The notes under the pieces are model-generated. The model was not told the origin of the DNA. It ran no database searches and saw nothing but the letters and a program-made list of their open reading frames with translations. Below, in pieces: positions 1 through 6,648 of a stretch of 10,589 bases of DNA. Origin of the DNA: Bacillota bacterium (lineage in GTDB: Bacteria > Bacillota > Clostridia > Peptostreptococcales > Anaerovoracaceae); NCBI GenBank assembly GCA_016302925.1, contig JAEDMR010000055.1, positions 1 to 10,589 on the forward strand, written 5' to 3'. The stretch's first letter is position 1. The number at the start of each line of letters is the position of its first letter. Position numbers and translations under genes: made by a program.

Positions 1-1180
1 CCACAATATTGCTTTCCCTGGCCTGCCGGAAGATTTCAGTCAGGTGGGCCGTATAAAACAGCTCGCTTCCGATCAGATCCTCCAGCACATTCCCGGCTCC
101 CACTGATGGCAGCTGGTCCGCATCCCCCACCAGAACCAGCTTCGTTCCCGGCTTCAGCGCATCACAAAGTGCCCCCATCAGCAGCAGATCCATCATGGAT
201 GCCTCGTCCACGATGACCGCATCCACATCCAGCGGATCCGCCTGATTCTTCCCGAAGGCCATGCTTCTGCTGCCCTCGTCGAAGTAATATTCCAGCAGAC
301 GGTGCACCGTGGAAGCCGGCTGCCCGGTGGTTTCCATGAGACGTTTGGCAGCTCTGCCTGTCGGCGCTGCCACGGCAGTCCGTTTTCCCTGTTCTTTCAG
401 AACCGCCAGAACGGTCCGGATCAGGGTGGTTTTTCCGGTGCCGGGGCCACCGGTGATGATGGACACGCCGCTTCGCAAAACATGTCGTGCCGCCTCTCTC
501 TGCTCGTCTGACAGCTGAACGCCGCCGGAAACCTCCGCTTTTCGAAGCAGAAATTCCAGATTTTCGTCCGCTGCTGAATCTTCATTTTTCCCGCAGGACT
601 CTCCACTCATTCTGCACGAGTCTCCATTCTGCATGTCCGGGTCTGCCAGATCTGCCAGCTTGCCGCAGATCACGCATTCTGCCCGGTAATATCCGTAAAA
701 ATAGACCACCTGCTGTCCGTCCAGCATCGTCAGCTGCAGCCGCCCCATGAGCGCCATATCCTCCAGCACATCCCGCACCAGTGATGAGAGTAAATCCAGG
801 TATTCTGCCGCCTGCTCACAGAGCTGCTGCACCGGCGCATAGCTGTGACCTTCTGCCACATAGCTTTTCAGGCCGAACCGGATACCGCTCTCAATCCGAT
901 ATTCACTGTCCCGACTGACCCCCAGCTTTTCTGCTGCTTCATCCACCTTGTGGAATCCCATTCGTGGGAATTCATCCAGCAGCCAGTACGGATTGTCTTC
1001 CGTCAGGGCAACGGCAGTCTCCCCCACCAGGTCGAATATCTTGATGATATAGTAGTTGGAAAACCCCAGATTGCGCAAAAACAAGGTCACCTCTGGGGTG
1101 ACCTGGCTTATTTTCGTAATGTTGCTGTGTCCTGTTTCAAAACCGTGGTTTAGTGCAGCCAATGTATTCCTCTCGTCCAT
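1..1180 (-). CDS. recD2: RecD2-type ATP-dependent DNA helicase (partial, C-terminus beyond left edge)
   Basis: Superfamily 1B helicase of the RecD/RecD2 group, expected to unwind DNA 5'-3' using ATP in repair or recombination. Reading leftward, residues about 25-90 match the second helix-hairpin-helix part of RecD2 (segments ENDNPYWLLDEF-like 'EDNPYWLLDEF' and 'GFHKVDEAAEKLG'). Walker A GGPGTGKTT lies near residue 245 and the DEASMMD Walker B near residue 322, followed by 'VGDADQLPSVGAGNVL' and 'LTEIFRQA'. The usual N-terminal OB fold and first HhH (about 150+ residues in known RecD2) are absent: an in-frame stop lies just upstream of the start, and that DNA codes for the preceding gene. The start could be ATG at 1180 (no clear ribosome site) or TTG at 1162, preceded by GAGAGG six bases away; both overlap the upstream gene's 3' end, implying translational coupling. 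A roughly 30-residue Ser/Asp/Cys-rich insert precedes the ATPase core. The C-terminal helicase motifs are outside the window. Confidence 0.85.
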   Translation of the reverse strand, partial: MDERNTLAALNHGFETGHSNITKISQVTPEVTLFLRNLGFSNYYIIKIFDLVGETAVALTEDNPYWLLDEFPRMGFHKVDEAAEKLGVSRDSEYRIESGIRFGLKSYVAEGHSYAPVQQLCEQAAEYLDLLSSLVRDVLEDMALMGRLQLTMLDGQQVVYFYGYYRAECVICGKLADLADPDMQNGDSCRMSGESCGKNEDSAADENLEFLLRKAEVSGGVQLSDEQREAARHVLRSGVSIITGGPGTGKTTLIRTVLAVLKEQGKRTAVAAPTGRAAKRLMETTGQPASTVHRLLEYYFDEGSRSMAFGKNQADPLDVDAVIVDEASMMDLLLMGALCDALKPGTKLVLVGDADQLPSVGAGNVLEDLIGSELFYTAHLTEIFRQARESNIV

Positions 1181-2430
1181 GTTAAAAATTTGAAACGCTT
1201 ATATTTCTTTGCCAGTTCCAGCAGATCCCGTCTGGTGTTCTTTTTCGGATGGACGTGCATCTCCTCCACCAGCATGGAGAGCATCTTCGCCGCGTCTTCC
1301 GGGCTTTTGCAGATGCCTGACTCCATCAGATCATTGCCGTCGATGGCCAGTTCATTTTCAAAAATCGGCTCCCTGTACATTCGAATCTCTTCCAGCATAT
1401 ACATCTTGCTCTTAATCTTGGTTTCCGAAGAATAATCGAAGACGATACGCTGGGCTTTTTCCAGATTTGCCAGATAGTTATACCGGTCCCAGCCCCGCTT
1501 GTAAATGAATTTCTTCAGTTCCGGCTTCTGAGCGGTAAAATACAGCTTGGCCATATCATGTACCGCATCCACCAGATGCTGGTAGGTATCTCCCTCAAAT
1601 CCCAGCTTTTCAATGGACGGCATGGCCCGTTTCTTATCTATGCAGGTATAGAACAGACCCAGCCGCCGGTCTTCCACCTGCTGAGACCGGTCGATGTTCT
1701 GGCACAGAATGGTCAGGTCGCTTTTTTCCCGCCGTGTCAGGTGCTTCAGAACATCTTCTCCCAGGATCACGCCGATGATCCCGGTGTCCATGATCATGCT
1801 CAGGCCTTTGCCGCCGTAAGGACCGCTGACCGTCAGGGTAAACTCCTCACGCAGACCGTTCACATCAGCTTCTTCCAGTTTTCTGTAATTGCTGCAGATG
1901 GCATCAAACACCGGCTTGTGCAGGTCAAAGCCGAACTGGGCCGCATAGCGGATGGCCTGCATCATCTTCAGGGGCTGTTCCCGGAACAGTGCATCCGGAT
2001 CGCCGATGGTTCTGACCAGTTTCTTCCGGATATCTTCCCGGCCCTCGTACGGGTCGGAAATCCGGCTCGGGCTGTCGGCGATGGCATCGATTGTGAATGC
2101 CCTTCTCTCCAGTTCCGTTTCAATGGTTCCGCCGTTTCGGTAAGGCGCCACATCGATGATCACGCCTTCTTCCCCTGCAAACTCGCCGTCTTTATCGTAG
2201 ATTTCTTCTATGTATTCCAGCCGCAGGATGCCGTATTTTTCACTGATCACCCTGCCTTCCGGGAAGAGTTCCCGCAGCTTGTCCGGCTCAGCAGAAGTGA
2301 CCACGTCCCAGCCATAAGGATTTCCTCCCAGCAGGCTGTCCCGCACGCACTCTCCTGCAACATAGACCTCAGCACCTGCCCCTTCCAGGGTTTTCAGAAC
2401 TTTATTGACTTCTTTCGGCAGCTTGATCAT
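1150..2430 (-). CDS. cca: Divergent CCA-adding enzyme / tRNA nucleotidyltransferase family protein
   Basis: Class II nucleotidyltransferase homologue, 426 residues from ATG 2430. That start has AAGGAGG six bases upstream; the open frame extends 19 codons further but without a site. Family members add or repair the tRNA 3' CCA. The overall fold markers are present: N-terminal palm (residues 20-120), neck, and a C-terminal segment 'LAIDGNDLMESGI' plus 'HPKKNTRRDLLELAKK' typical of the family. The signature residues are degenerate. The GGxVRD motif reads GECVRD (G to E at 27). The metal-binding DxD reads GWD (first Asp to Gly at 40). RRDFTxNA reads RRAFTIDA (109-116). EDxxRxxR reads EQPLKMMQ (151-158). 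The segment between the second and third motifs is shortened. It may therefore be inactive for CCA addition, have changed specificity, or be a paralogue. It sits 11 bp after the YhaM-like gene and overlaps the helicase gene by up to 31 bp, so all three are probably one transcript. Family assignment is firm; activity is uncertain. Confidence 0.85.
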   Translation of the reverse strand: MIKLPKEVNKVLKTLEGAGAEVYVAGECVRDSLLGGNPYGWDVVTSAEPDKLRELFPEGRVISEKYGILRLEYIEEIYDKDGEFAGEEGVIIDVAPYRNGGTIETELERRAFTIDAIADSPSRISDPYEGREDIRKKLVRTIGDPDALFREQPLKMMQAIRYAAQFGFDLHKPVFDAICSNYRKLEEADVNGLREEFTLTVSGPYGGKGLSMIMDTGIIGVILGEDVLKHLTRREKSDLTILCQNIDRSQQVEDRRLGLFYTCIDKKRAMPSIEKLGFEGDTYQHLVDAVHDMAKLYFTAQKPELKKFIYKRGWDRYNYLANLEKAQRIVFDYSSETKIKSKMYMLEEIRMYREPIFENELAIDGNDLMESGICKSPEDAAKMLSMLVEEMHVHPKKNTRRDLLELAKKYKRFKFLTWTRGIHWLH

Positions 2431-2441
2431 AGTATTCCTCC

Positions 2442-3404
2442 TTAGATATTTACCGATTTGTATAATCTCCGGTTGTCCAACGTCCATACCCTGTCACTGA
2501 ACGCTCCCGGTTCAGTGGCCTCCAGTGCAGCCTGCATGTCGAACATTCTGGCATCCAGAATGTCCAGATAGTGCAGCACCTCTGCCTCCGGGAACAGCGG
2601 CTTCTTCGGGCTTCCGAATTCCGGTTCATAATGATGAGACAGAATCATGTGTTCCAGCATGATTGCCTTTTCCCGGTCCATGCCCATTTCCAGAGCCATG
2701 CGGTCCACCAGCTTCACACCCTGAATCAGGTGCCCAAGCATCTGGCCTTCAAAAGAATAGCCGCTGGCAATCCCATCGATGTCTGCATCGATTTCATTGA
2801 GTTTTTCCATATCGTGCAGAATCACCCCGGTCAGCACCAGATCCCGGTTTAGATTGGTGTACACTTCGCAGACCCGCATGCCGGTCATCAGCATCCGCTT
2901 CGTATGGTACAGCAGGCCGCCCAGCTGGGCATGGTGATTCTTGGAAGCCGCCGGATAATAGAGGAGACGATCCTTATTCTCCGTCAGCAGCCGGACGCAT
3001 AACTCCCGCAAATCCCTGTCGGTCAGATTTTGGGCAGTGTCAAAAATAAAATCGTACATTTCCTGCGGATCCTCCGGAGCCGCCTTGACGAAGTCACCGA
3101 TCTGCTGGCCGTCGTTTTCGTTGGCTTTCCGGATCCGCTGCACCCGGAACTGCAGCTGGCCCGCCCATTCGGTGATGACACCCTTGATCTTCACGATATC
3201 TTTTTCTTTTATGTCAACCAGAGCCGGGTATTCGCCATCGCTGACATCCCATTTCTTTCCGGTCAGTTCGCCTGTCTTGTCGCCCAGGGTGATGTCCAGA
3301 TATTGCTTGCCATTGGAGCCGGTCTTCACTGCTGCCGACTTCACCATGAAGAATTCTGTAACCTCCTGGTCTTTTCGCAAATCCTTAACATATATCTCTT
3401 TCAT
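2442..3404 (-). CDS. yhaM: YhaM-like 3'-5' exonuclease (OB fold + HD domain)
   Basis: A 320-residue cytoplasmic protein, close to the roughly 314 residues of Bacillus YhaM, a metal-dependent 3'-5' exoribonuclease. Residues 12-95 form a nucleic-acid-binding OB fold ('KQYLDITLGDKTGELTGKKWDV', then 'VKIKGVITEWAGQLQFRVQRI'; quoted in parts). Residues 150-290 form an HD hydrolase domain with 'HHAQLGGLLYHT' (His157/158/167), the ILHDMEKL HD pair (His197-Asp198), 'ILSHHYEPEFGSPKKP' (His257/258) and 'DILDARM' (Asp281/284). These are the expected metal ligands, so the enzyme looks intact, including the C-terminal 'WTLDNRRLYKS'. The ATG at 3404 is preceded by AAGGATG at about seven bases. It is the first gene of the minus-strand operon that continues into the nucleotidyltransferase homologue and the helicase. 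The combination of an RNA 3'-end trimming enzyme and an RNA 3'-end nucleotidyltransferase homologue in one transcript fits an RNA 3'-end theme. Confidence 0.9.
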   Translation of the reverse strand: MKEIYVKDLRKDQEVTEFFMVKSAAVKTGSNGKQYLDITLGDKTGELTGKKWDVSDGEYPALVDIKEKDIVKIKGVITEWAGQLQFRVQRIRKANENDGQQIGDFVKAAPEDPQEMYDFIFDTAQNLTDRDLRELCVRLLTENKDRLLYYPAASKNHHAQLGGLLYHTKRMLMTGMRVCEVYTNLNRDLVLTGVILHDMEKLNEIDADIDGIASGYSFEGQMLGHLIQGVKLVDRMALEMGMDREKAIMLEHMILSHHYEPEFGSPKKPLFPEAEVLHYLDILDARMFDMQAALEATEPGAFSDRVWTLDNRRLYKSVNI

Positions 3405-3460
3405 TCTGTTTCATCCTTATTCTTACTTGCTCTTATTTGCTCATATTTCGTTGCAATTTC

Positions 3461-3480
3461 ACAGGCGCCGCGGCGCCTGT
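3461..3480. repeat. Perfect 20-bp GC-rich palindrome at the start of the yhaM leader
   Basis: ACAGGCGCCG followed directly by CGGCGCCTGT is a perfect palindrome. It starts five bases after the yhaM -10 box, so on the minus strand it covers about -2 to +18. It could be a repressor operator or, in RNA, a very stable hairpin at the 5' end of the operon mRNA. On the plus strand it is followed by TTTTTATT, so it would act as an intrinsic terminator for antisense transcription; no plus-strand gene feeds it. On the minus strand no T run follows, so it does not end the upstream nuclease transcript in the classical way. Confidence 0.7.
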
Positions 3481-3484
3481 TTTT

Positions 3485-3513
3485 ATTATACACCAAATTC
3501 CCCTCTGCTTCAA
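3485..3513 (-). promoter_or_regulatory. Sigma-A promoter of the yhaM-cca-recD2 operon
   Basis: On the minus strand TTGAAG (3513-3508) is separated by exactly 17 bp from TATAAT (3490-3485). The expected start of transcription, near 3478, gives a leader of about 75 nt before the yhaM ATG at 3404. Box quality and spacing fit the housekeeping sigma factor of Firmicutes. The exact start site is inferred. Confidence 0.65.
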
Positions 3514-3579
3514 TTACCATCTGTGTTAAGATGTCAAGTTGTGGGTTTCGTTTCGCGGGATGTTGCAGGTACGAATCCC

Positions 3580-4302
3580 CTACAACAGGTATAGGCGGAT
3601 GATTTTCTCAATCTGATCTGCGTTCAGGCTGCCGTCAGGTCCGTCAAAACTCAGAATCAGATTGTCCCAAAGGTCAATGCCCATGGCATGATATTCGTCC
3701 AGCCGCCCGTAGAGTTTCATAATGTATTCTTCTTTATGAGTCACACCGGCATGCTCCCAGTATATGATTCTGCCGTCACGCGGCCTCTTGATGACGAAAT
3801 CCGGGTATACTTCCCGGTATCCTTCCTTCAGCGATATTTCATACTTGAACTCTATTCCGAAGGAGGTCAGCATAATGGCAATCAGCATTTCTGACTTGGA
3901 GTGGTAAAGCACTCCAAGATACACCAGTTCCCTGTTATCTGTGGTAAAAGAATTCTGCTGCTTCTTGACTTCTTCCCACGGTCTGCCTTGAACCTGTCGT
4001 TTGGTTTCCTCTGGTGACATGGGTATGTACTGCTTGAGGAAACGGTCAATTGCCGTAATATTACGGTTCAGATTTTTCAGTTCCTTTTCTGCTGCCTGCT
4101 TTTCCTCGTAAAGTGCTCTGGTTTCCGGTTTGTCCTGCAGGCTCTGCAGCTCCCCGTCTCGTTCCAGATAGTAATATGTCTGTCCTTTTGCTCTTTTCTT
4201 TATCAGGCGACCCTTCGGTATTTCCGCGAGCCGCTGTTCCAGCTTCTCCTTTTTGCGGAGCATAAAACGCTTTCGAGCCAGAATGTCATCCATGAATAGC
4301 AT
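3580..4302 (-). CDS. Hypothetical protein with coiled coil and PD-(D/E)XK-like nuclease domain
   Basis: A 240-residue protein I cannot name. Residues 8-90 are charged and helical, probably a coiled coil, and enclose 'GQTYYYLERDG' (40-50), a short Gly-Tyr-rich segment found in many phage-associated clostridial hypotheticals. Residues 130-235 resemble a PD-(D/E)XK nuclease: 'SKSEMLIAIML' with Glu138, 'EFKYEISL', 'YPDFVI' with Asp168, and 'IIYWEHAG' with Glu183. The usual Lys two residues after the Glu is Ala185 here; the related 'WEHxG' motif occurs in other nuclease-like families, so loss of activity cannot be assumed. The ATG at 4302 has an AGGGGGG site about seven bases upstream. The gene has its own promoter and possible operator and stands alone between two operons on the same strand. 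By eye it is AT-richer than its neighbours, which fits acquisition by transfer. The target (DNA, or a role in defence) is unknown. Confidence 0.7.
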   Translation of the reverse strand: MLFMDDILARKRFMLRKKEKLEQRLAEIPKGRLIKKRAKGQTYYYLERDGELQSLQDKPETRALYEEKQAAEKELKNLNRNITAIDRFLKQYIPMSPEETKRQVQGRPWEEVKKQQNSFTTDNRELVYLGVLYHSKSEMLIAIMLTSFGIEFKYEISLKEGYREVYPDFVIKRPRDGRIIYWEHAGVTHKEEYIMKLYGRLDEYHAMGIDLWDNLILSFDGPDGSLNADQIEKIIRLYLL

Positions 4303-4343
4303 TATGTATCCCCCCTTTGCGGTCTCCTGCTTCCATTCTTTAT

Positions 4344-4364
4344 CAGTAATATTTTACATTACTG
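4344..4364. promoter_or_regulatory. Inverted repeat overlapping the -10 box (candidate operator)
   Basis: CAGTAAT and ATTACTG form perfect 7-bp arms around a 7-bp centre containing the -10 box of the nuclease-like gene. The site spans roughly -20 to +1 of that promoter, where a bound dimeric repressor would block RNA polymerase. No regulator gene for it is present in the window. The function is inferred from position only. Confidence 0.45.
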
Positions 4365-4379
4365 TCTTATATATGTCAA
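4351..4379 (-). promoter_or_regulatory. Sigma-A promoter of the nuclease-like gene
   Basis: On the minus strand a consensus TTGACA (4379-4374) is 17 bp from TAAAAT (4356-4351). The predicted start near 4344 gives a leader of about 42 nt before the ATG at 4302. It lies downstream of the histidine kinase terminator, so the gene is expected to be an independent transcription unit. Confidence 0.75.
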
Positions 4380-4489
4380 TTATTACTTATTCTATATTTT
4401 ATGGGTTTTATATTCACTTTGATGAAAGCCTGAATGGTTTTCTGTAGGCTGTCTGGTGGCTTCCGGCGGCGGCCCGGTTTTCCTTTTTG

Positions 4490-4710
4490 CCCGAATTGTT
4501 TTCTTTTTGAAAACAAAAAGGCCTTTTCGGAAAACTTTCTGCTGATTTCGGCAGATTTTTCCGGAAAAGGCCTTCGTATAGTGCTGAAATGTAATTATTA
4601 CACTGTAAATATTTTATAATTATAGTTTATTCTGTCTTTTCATTTGAGTCGGTTTTCCTAATTCCCGAAATTGTTTTCTTTTTGAAAACATTTCGGCCTT
4701 TTTGGAAAAC
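4490..4710. repeat. Duplicated 46-bp segment: kinase 3' end and its terminator
   Basis: The segments 4490-4535 and 4664-4710 are near-identical direct copies. Both begin CCCGAA(A)TTGTTTTC, share the TTTTTGAAAAC stretch, and end GGAAAAC, with differences concentrated in one short internal patch. Each contains a GTTTTC-TTTTT-GAAAAC mini-hairpin. The copy at 4664-4710 lies inside the histidine kinase reading frame and encodes about residues 647-662. The copy at 4490-4535 lies beyond the stop codon and supplies one arm and the T tract of the terminator. Confidence 0.75.
4511..4574 (-). terminator. Rho-independent terminator of the response regulator-kinase operon
   Basis: On the minus strand the arm AAGGCCTTTTCCGGAAAA (4574-4557) pairs with TTTTCCGAAAAGGCCTT (4534-4518) with a single bulged C. 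A smaller CTGC/GCAG hairpin lies in the loop, and the second arm runs straight into CCTTTTTGTTTTC. The hairpin begins 52 bp after the kinase stop codon. The opposite strand has no T run, so it is directional. Confidence 0.8.
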
Positions 4711-6648
4711 CGCAGTACCCGGAAACAGTCTTCTGCGTCCGGTGCCAGAAGCCGATCCGTTCTCCGACCCGCTCTCAGATCCTGTCTCCGACCCACTCTC
4801 AGATCCGCATTCGGTTTCAGCCGCAGACTCGGGTGCGATTTCAGCCGCAGCCGCATATTCCTGCACGGCGCCCGCTTCATCCAGGATCACACTTGCTTTG
4901 AACAAATCGCCGTCGATGGAAACCTCGAAGGTTCCCTTCATCAGACGCACCAGATCTCTGGCAATGGCCAGACCCAGGCCGCTGCCTTCGGTATTCCGCG
5001 ATTCGTCACCGCGCTTGAATCGCTCCATCAGCTCATCGGCAGAAATGTTCAGCTGGTCTTCGGAAATGTTTTTTACCTCCAGCAGGATTTTACCCGGCCG
5101 CTTCGAAAATTCGGCTCCCGGTCCTGCTCCTGTCCGGCTGATGTTAATGTAGACCCGGCTTGACGGCAATGCGTATTTGCTCACGTTGCCCAGCAGGTTT
5201 TCGATGACGCGCCACAGAAGCTGGCCGTCGGCGATAACCTTGCAGCCGGCTGTTCCTGGTGTGCCGGCTGTTCCTGTGGTGTTCCCGGCGAAATTGCCGG
5301 ATTCTGCACCGTTCTCCAGTTCATTCCGCACGATGACCTGCAGGCTGCGCACCGCCAGCCGTTCTTCCATTTCCGCCAGACTCTGGGTCACCAGAGCGGG
5401 CAGATCAATTTCAGTCAGAGACACCGGCATAGCGCCGCTGGAGGCCTTGGCCGCTTCAAACAGATTCTCCGTCAGCACCTTCAGCCGCTGGGTCTTGCTG
5501 TCCAGAATCTCCAGATATTCCGGTGCGTTCGGACTGTCCAGCCCCTCCTTCTTCAGCAGATCGACATACGCTGTCATGGAAGTCAGCGGCGTCTTCAGAT
5601 CATGGGACACATTGGAGATCAGTTCCGTCTTCAGCCGCTGATTTTTCAGTTCATTGCGGACGGCGATTTCCGTTGCATCGGAGATGGCATTGATATCCGC
5701 GGCCAGTTTATCCATTTCTCCACGCACTCCGTGGGAATCGGACTCCACAGGAATTTTCCAGTTGAGATTTCCGTTTCTGACCTGTGCTGCACCGGTCTGC
5801 ACCGCCGTAAACTTTCTCACAAGCCGCGGTGCGAAAACCACGATGAGCACAATCACCACCAGAAGCCCGATCCAGGTTGCCGAAAGAACTGCACCGCCGA
5901 TCAGCACAACCATCACCTTCGTCATGATGCTGCGGTTTTCCCGGAACGCCTGCACCAGCCCGCCGAAGAAACGCTTCACGCCCCGATACATCCAGAGCCA
6001 GATGCTGCCCAGCAGAGACTTTTCCCAGAACTTGCGGGCCTTCAGTTTCTTTACCAGAGGCAGGAAGAAGAGTACTGTCAGGAGAATGGAAGCTGCCATC
6101 CCCGCTATACTGAGATTGATTACGATCTCATTGCTCACTCCAAACCAGTGATCATCGGAAATCCGCTGTACGAAAACGAAGGTCCAGTCCGTAAACCTGG
6201 ACACCCCCATCAACGGAATACCAAGTGCCACGGCAGCCACCGAAAATCCGCATACACCGGCAATGTGAATCTCTGACCAGAGCCGGTCAAACCAGTTCAG
6301 ATGAATGGTCCCGTCCGGATTCCGCGAAAACCGTCCCGTCAAAATACACAGAACCACCACCGCAGCCGCGAAAACAACCGCTGCTGCCACCGCCCAAATG
6401 GTCATGCTGGCCAGCTTATCATTGAAAACATTCTGCTCCGGGATATCCACAAACCACGGACTCCATTCCGCCAATTCCGCATCACCGCCGGACTCCAGGA
6501 AGCTCTGATAATCCGTCATGGATGCAAGGCACACTGTAAGACTTGCCAGAATCCCGCATACCACCCCGCTGACCGCCGCCAGAAACCAGGCGAAACCGTA
6601 CAGCATGCCAAGTGTCTTTTGTTTAGAATTTTTCGATTTTGTATCCAA
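4627..6648 (-). CDS. Multi-pass sensor histidine kinase (VanS-like)
   Basis: A 673-residue membrane kinase that should autophosphorylate on His349 and pass phosphate to the adjacent regulator. About five hydrophobic segments are seen (near 14-43, 81-104, 128-150, 174-199, 243-273), with a short extracytoplasmic loop at 45-80. A HAMP-like stretch (275-325) leads to the H box 'SNVSHDLKTPLTS' (His349), the N box 'ENLLGNVSKYA' (483-492) and 'EGSGLGLAIARDL' (554-566). The classical DxGxG G1 box is replaced by 'KNISEDQLNIS', as in many VanS-like clostridial kinases. Residues 447-468 are a Gly/Thr/Ala low-complexity insert, and 595-673 form an Ala, then Gly-Ser-Glu repeat, then basic tail not needed for catalysis. 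The start is TTG at 6648, with AAGGTGG nine bases upstream, overlapping the regulator gene by 26 bp; ATG at 6606 is an alternative without a good site. The signal sensed is not evident. Confidence 0.9.
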   Translation of the reverse strand: MDTKSKNSKQKTLGMLYGFAWFLAAVSGVVCGILASLTVCLASMTDYQSFLESGGDAELAEWSPWFVDIPEQNVFNDKLASMTIWAVAAAVVFAAAVVVLCILTGRFSRNPDGTIHLNWFDRLWSEIHIAGVCGFSVAAVALGIPLMGVSRFTDWTFVFVQRISDDHWFGVSNEIVINLSIAGMAASILLTVLFFLPLVKKLKARKFWEKSLLGSIWLWMYRGVKRFFGGLVQAFRENRSIMTKVMVVLIGGAVLSATWIGLLVVIVLIVVFAPRLVRKFTAVQTGAAQVRNGNLNWKIPVESDSHGVRGEMDKLAADINAISDATEIAVRNELKNQRLKTELISNVSHDLKTPLTSMTAYVDLLKKEGLDSPNAPEYLEILDSKTQRLKVLTENLFEAAKASSGAMPVSLTEIDLPALVTQSLAEMEERLAVRSLQVIVRNELENGAESGNFAGNTTGTAGTPGTAGCKVIADGQLLWRVIENLLGNVSKYALPSSRVYINISRTGAGPGAEFSKRPGKILLEVKNISEDQLNISADELMERFKRGDESRNTEGSGLGLAIARDLVRLMKGTFEVSIDGDLFKASVILDEAGAVQEYAAAAEIAPESAAETECGSESGSETGSESGSENGSASGTGRRRLFPGTAVFQKGRNVFKKKTISGIRKTDSNEKTE
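4761..4806. repeat. 24-bp tandem repeat in the kinase C-terminal tail
   Basis: TCTCCGACCCGCTCTCAGAT begins at 4761 and recurs at 4785 with one changed base (period 24, 21 of 22 bases conserved across the compared unit). It encodes two copies of the octapeptide GSESGSET-like unit in the tail of the histidine kinase. The in-frame period means copy-number change would lengthen or shorten the tail without breaking the protein. Confidence 0.8.
5245..5276. repeat. 18-bp tandem repeat in the kinase ATP-binding domain insert
   Basis: GCCGGCTGTTCCTG occurs at 5245-5258 and again at 5263-5276, an 18-bp period that keeps the reading frame. It encodes the Gly-Thr-Ala-Gly-rich insert between two strands ahead of 'VIADGQLLWR'. 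The insert is probably a surface loop. Confidence 0.75.

Larger units (their letters stand above)
4303..4626. other. Intergenic region between the kinase and the nuclease-like gene
   Basis: This 324-bp gap holds, in minus-strand order, the kinase hairpin terminator, the outer copy of the duplicated segment, a GC-rich stretch near 4460-4478 with no visible role, and the promoter with its inverted-repeat operator candidate. No credible small gene was seen; the short open frames here lack ribosome-binding sites. Confidence 0.7.

Noticed and set aside
607..683. Three CATTCTGC copies within the helicase gene
   Set aside because: They are short, irregularly spaced and within coding sequence of a poorly conserved insert; no functional signal.
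1558..2445. A 295-codon plus-strand open frame opposite the nucleotidyltransferase gene
   Set aside because: It is antisense to a well-supported gene, has no ribosome-binding site and its translation resembles no protein family; it arises from codon bias on the other strand.
3562..3586. A tRNA T-loop-like stretch (GGTACGAATCCC) and hairpin at the end of the nuclease-like gene
   Set aside because: The putative T stem has two mismatches, no other tRNA arms surround it, and no T run follows the hairpin, so it is neither a tRNA, a tRNA-derived attachment site nor a clear terminator.
3030..3602. Plus-strand frames of 185-190 codons opposite yhaM and running into the intergenic region
   Set aside because: They run through the yhaM promoter and palindrome, have no ribosome site and show no domain features.
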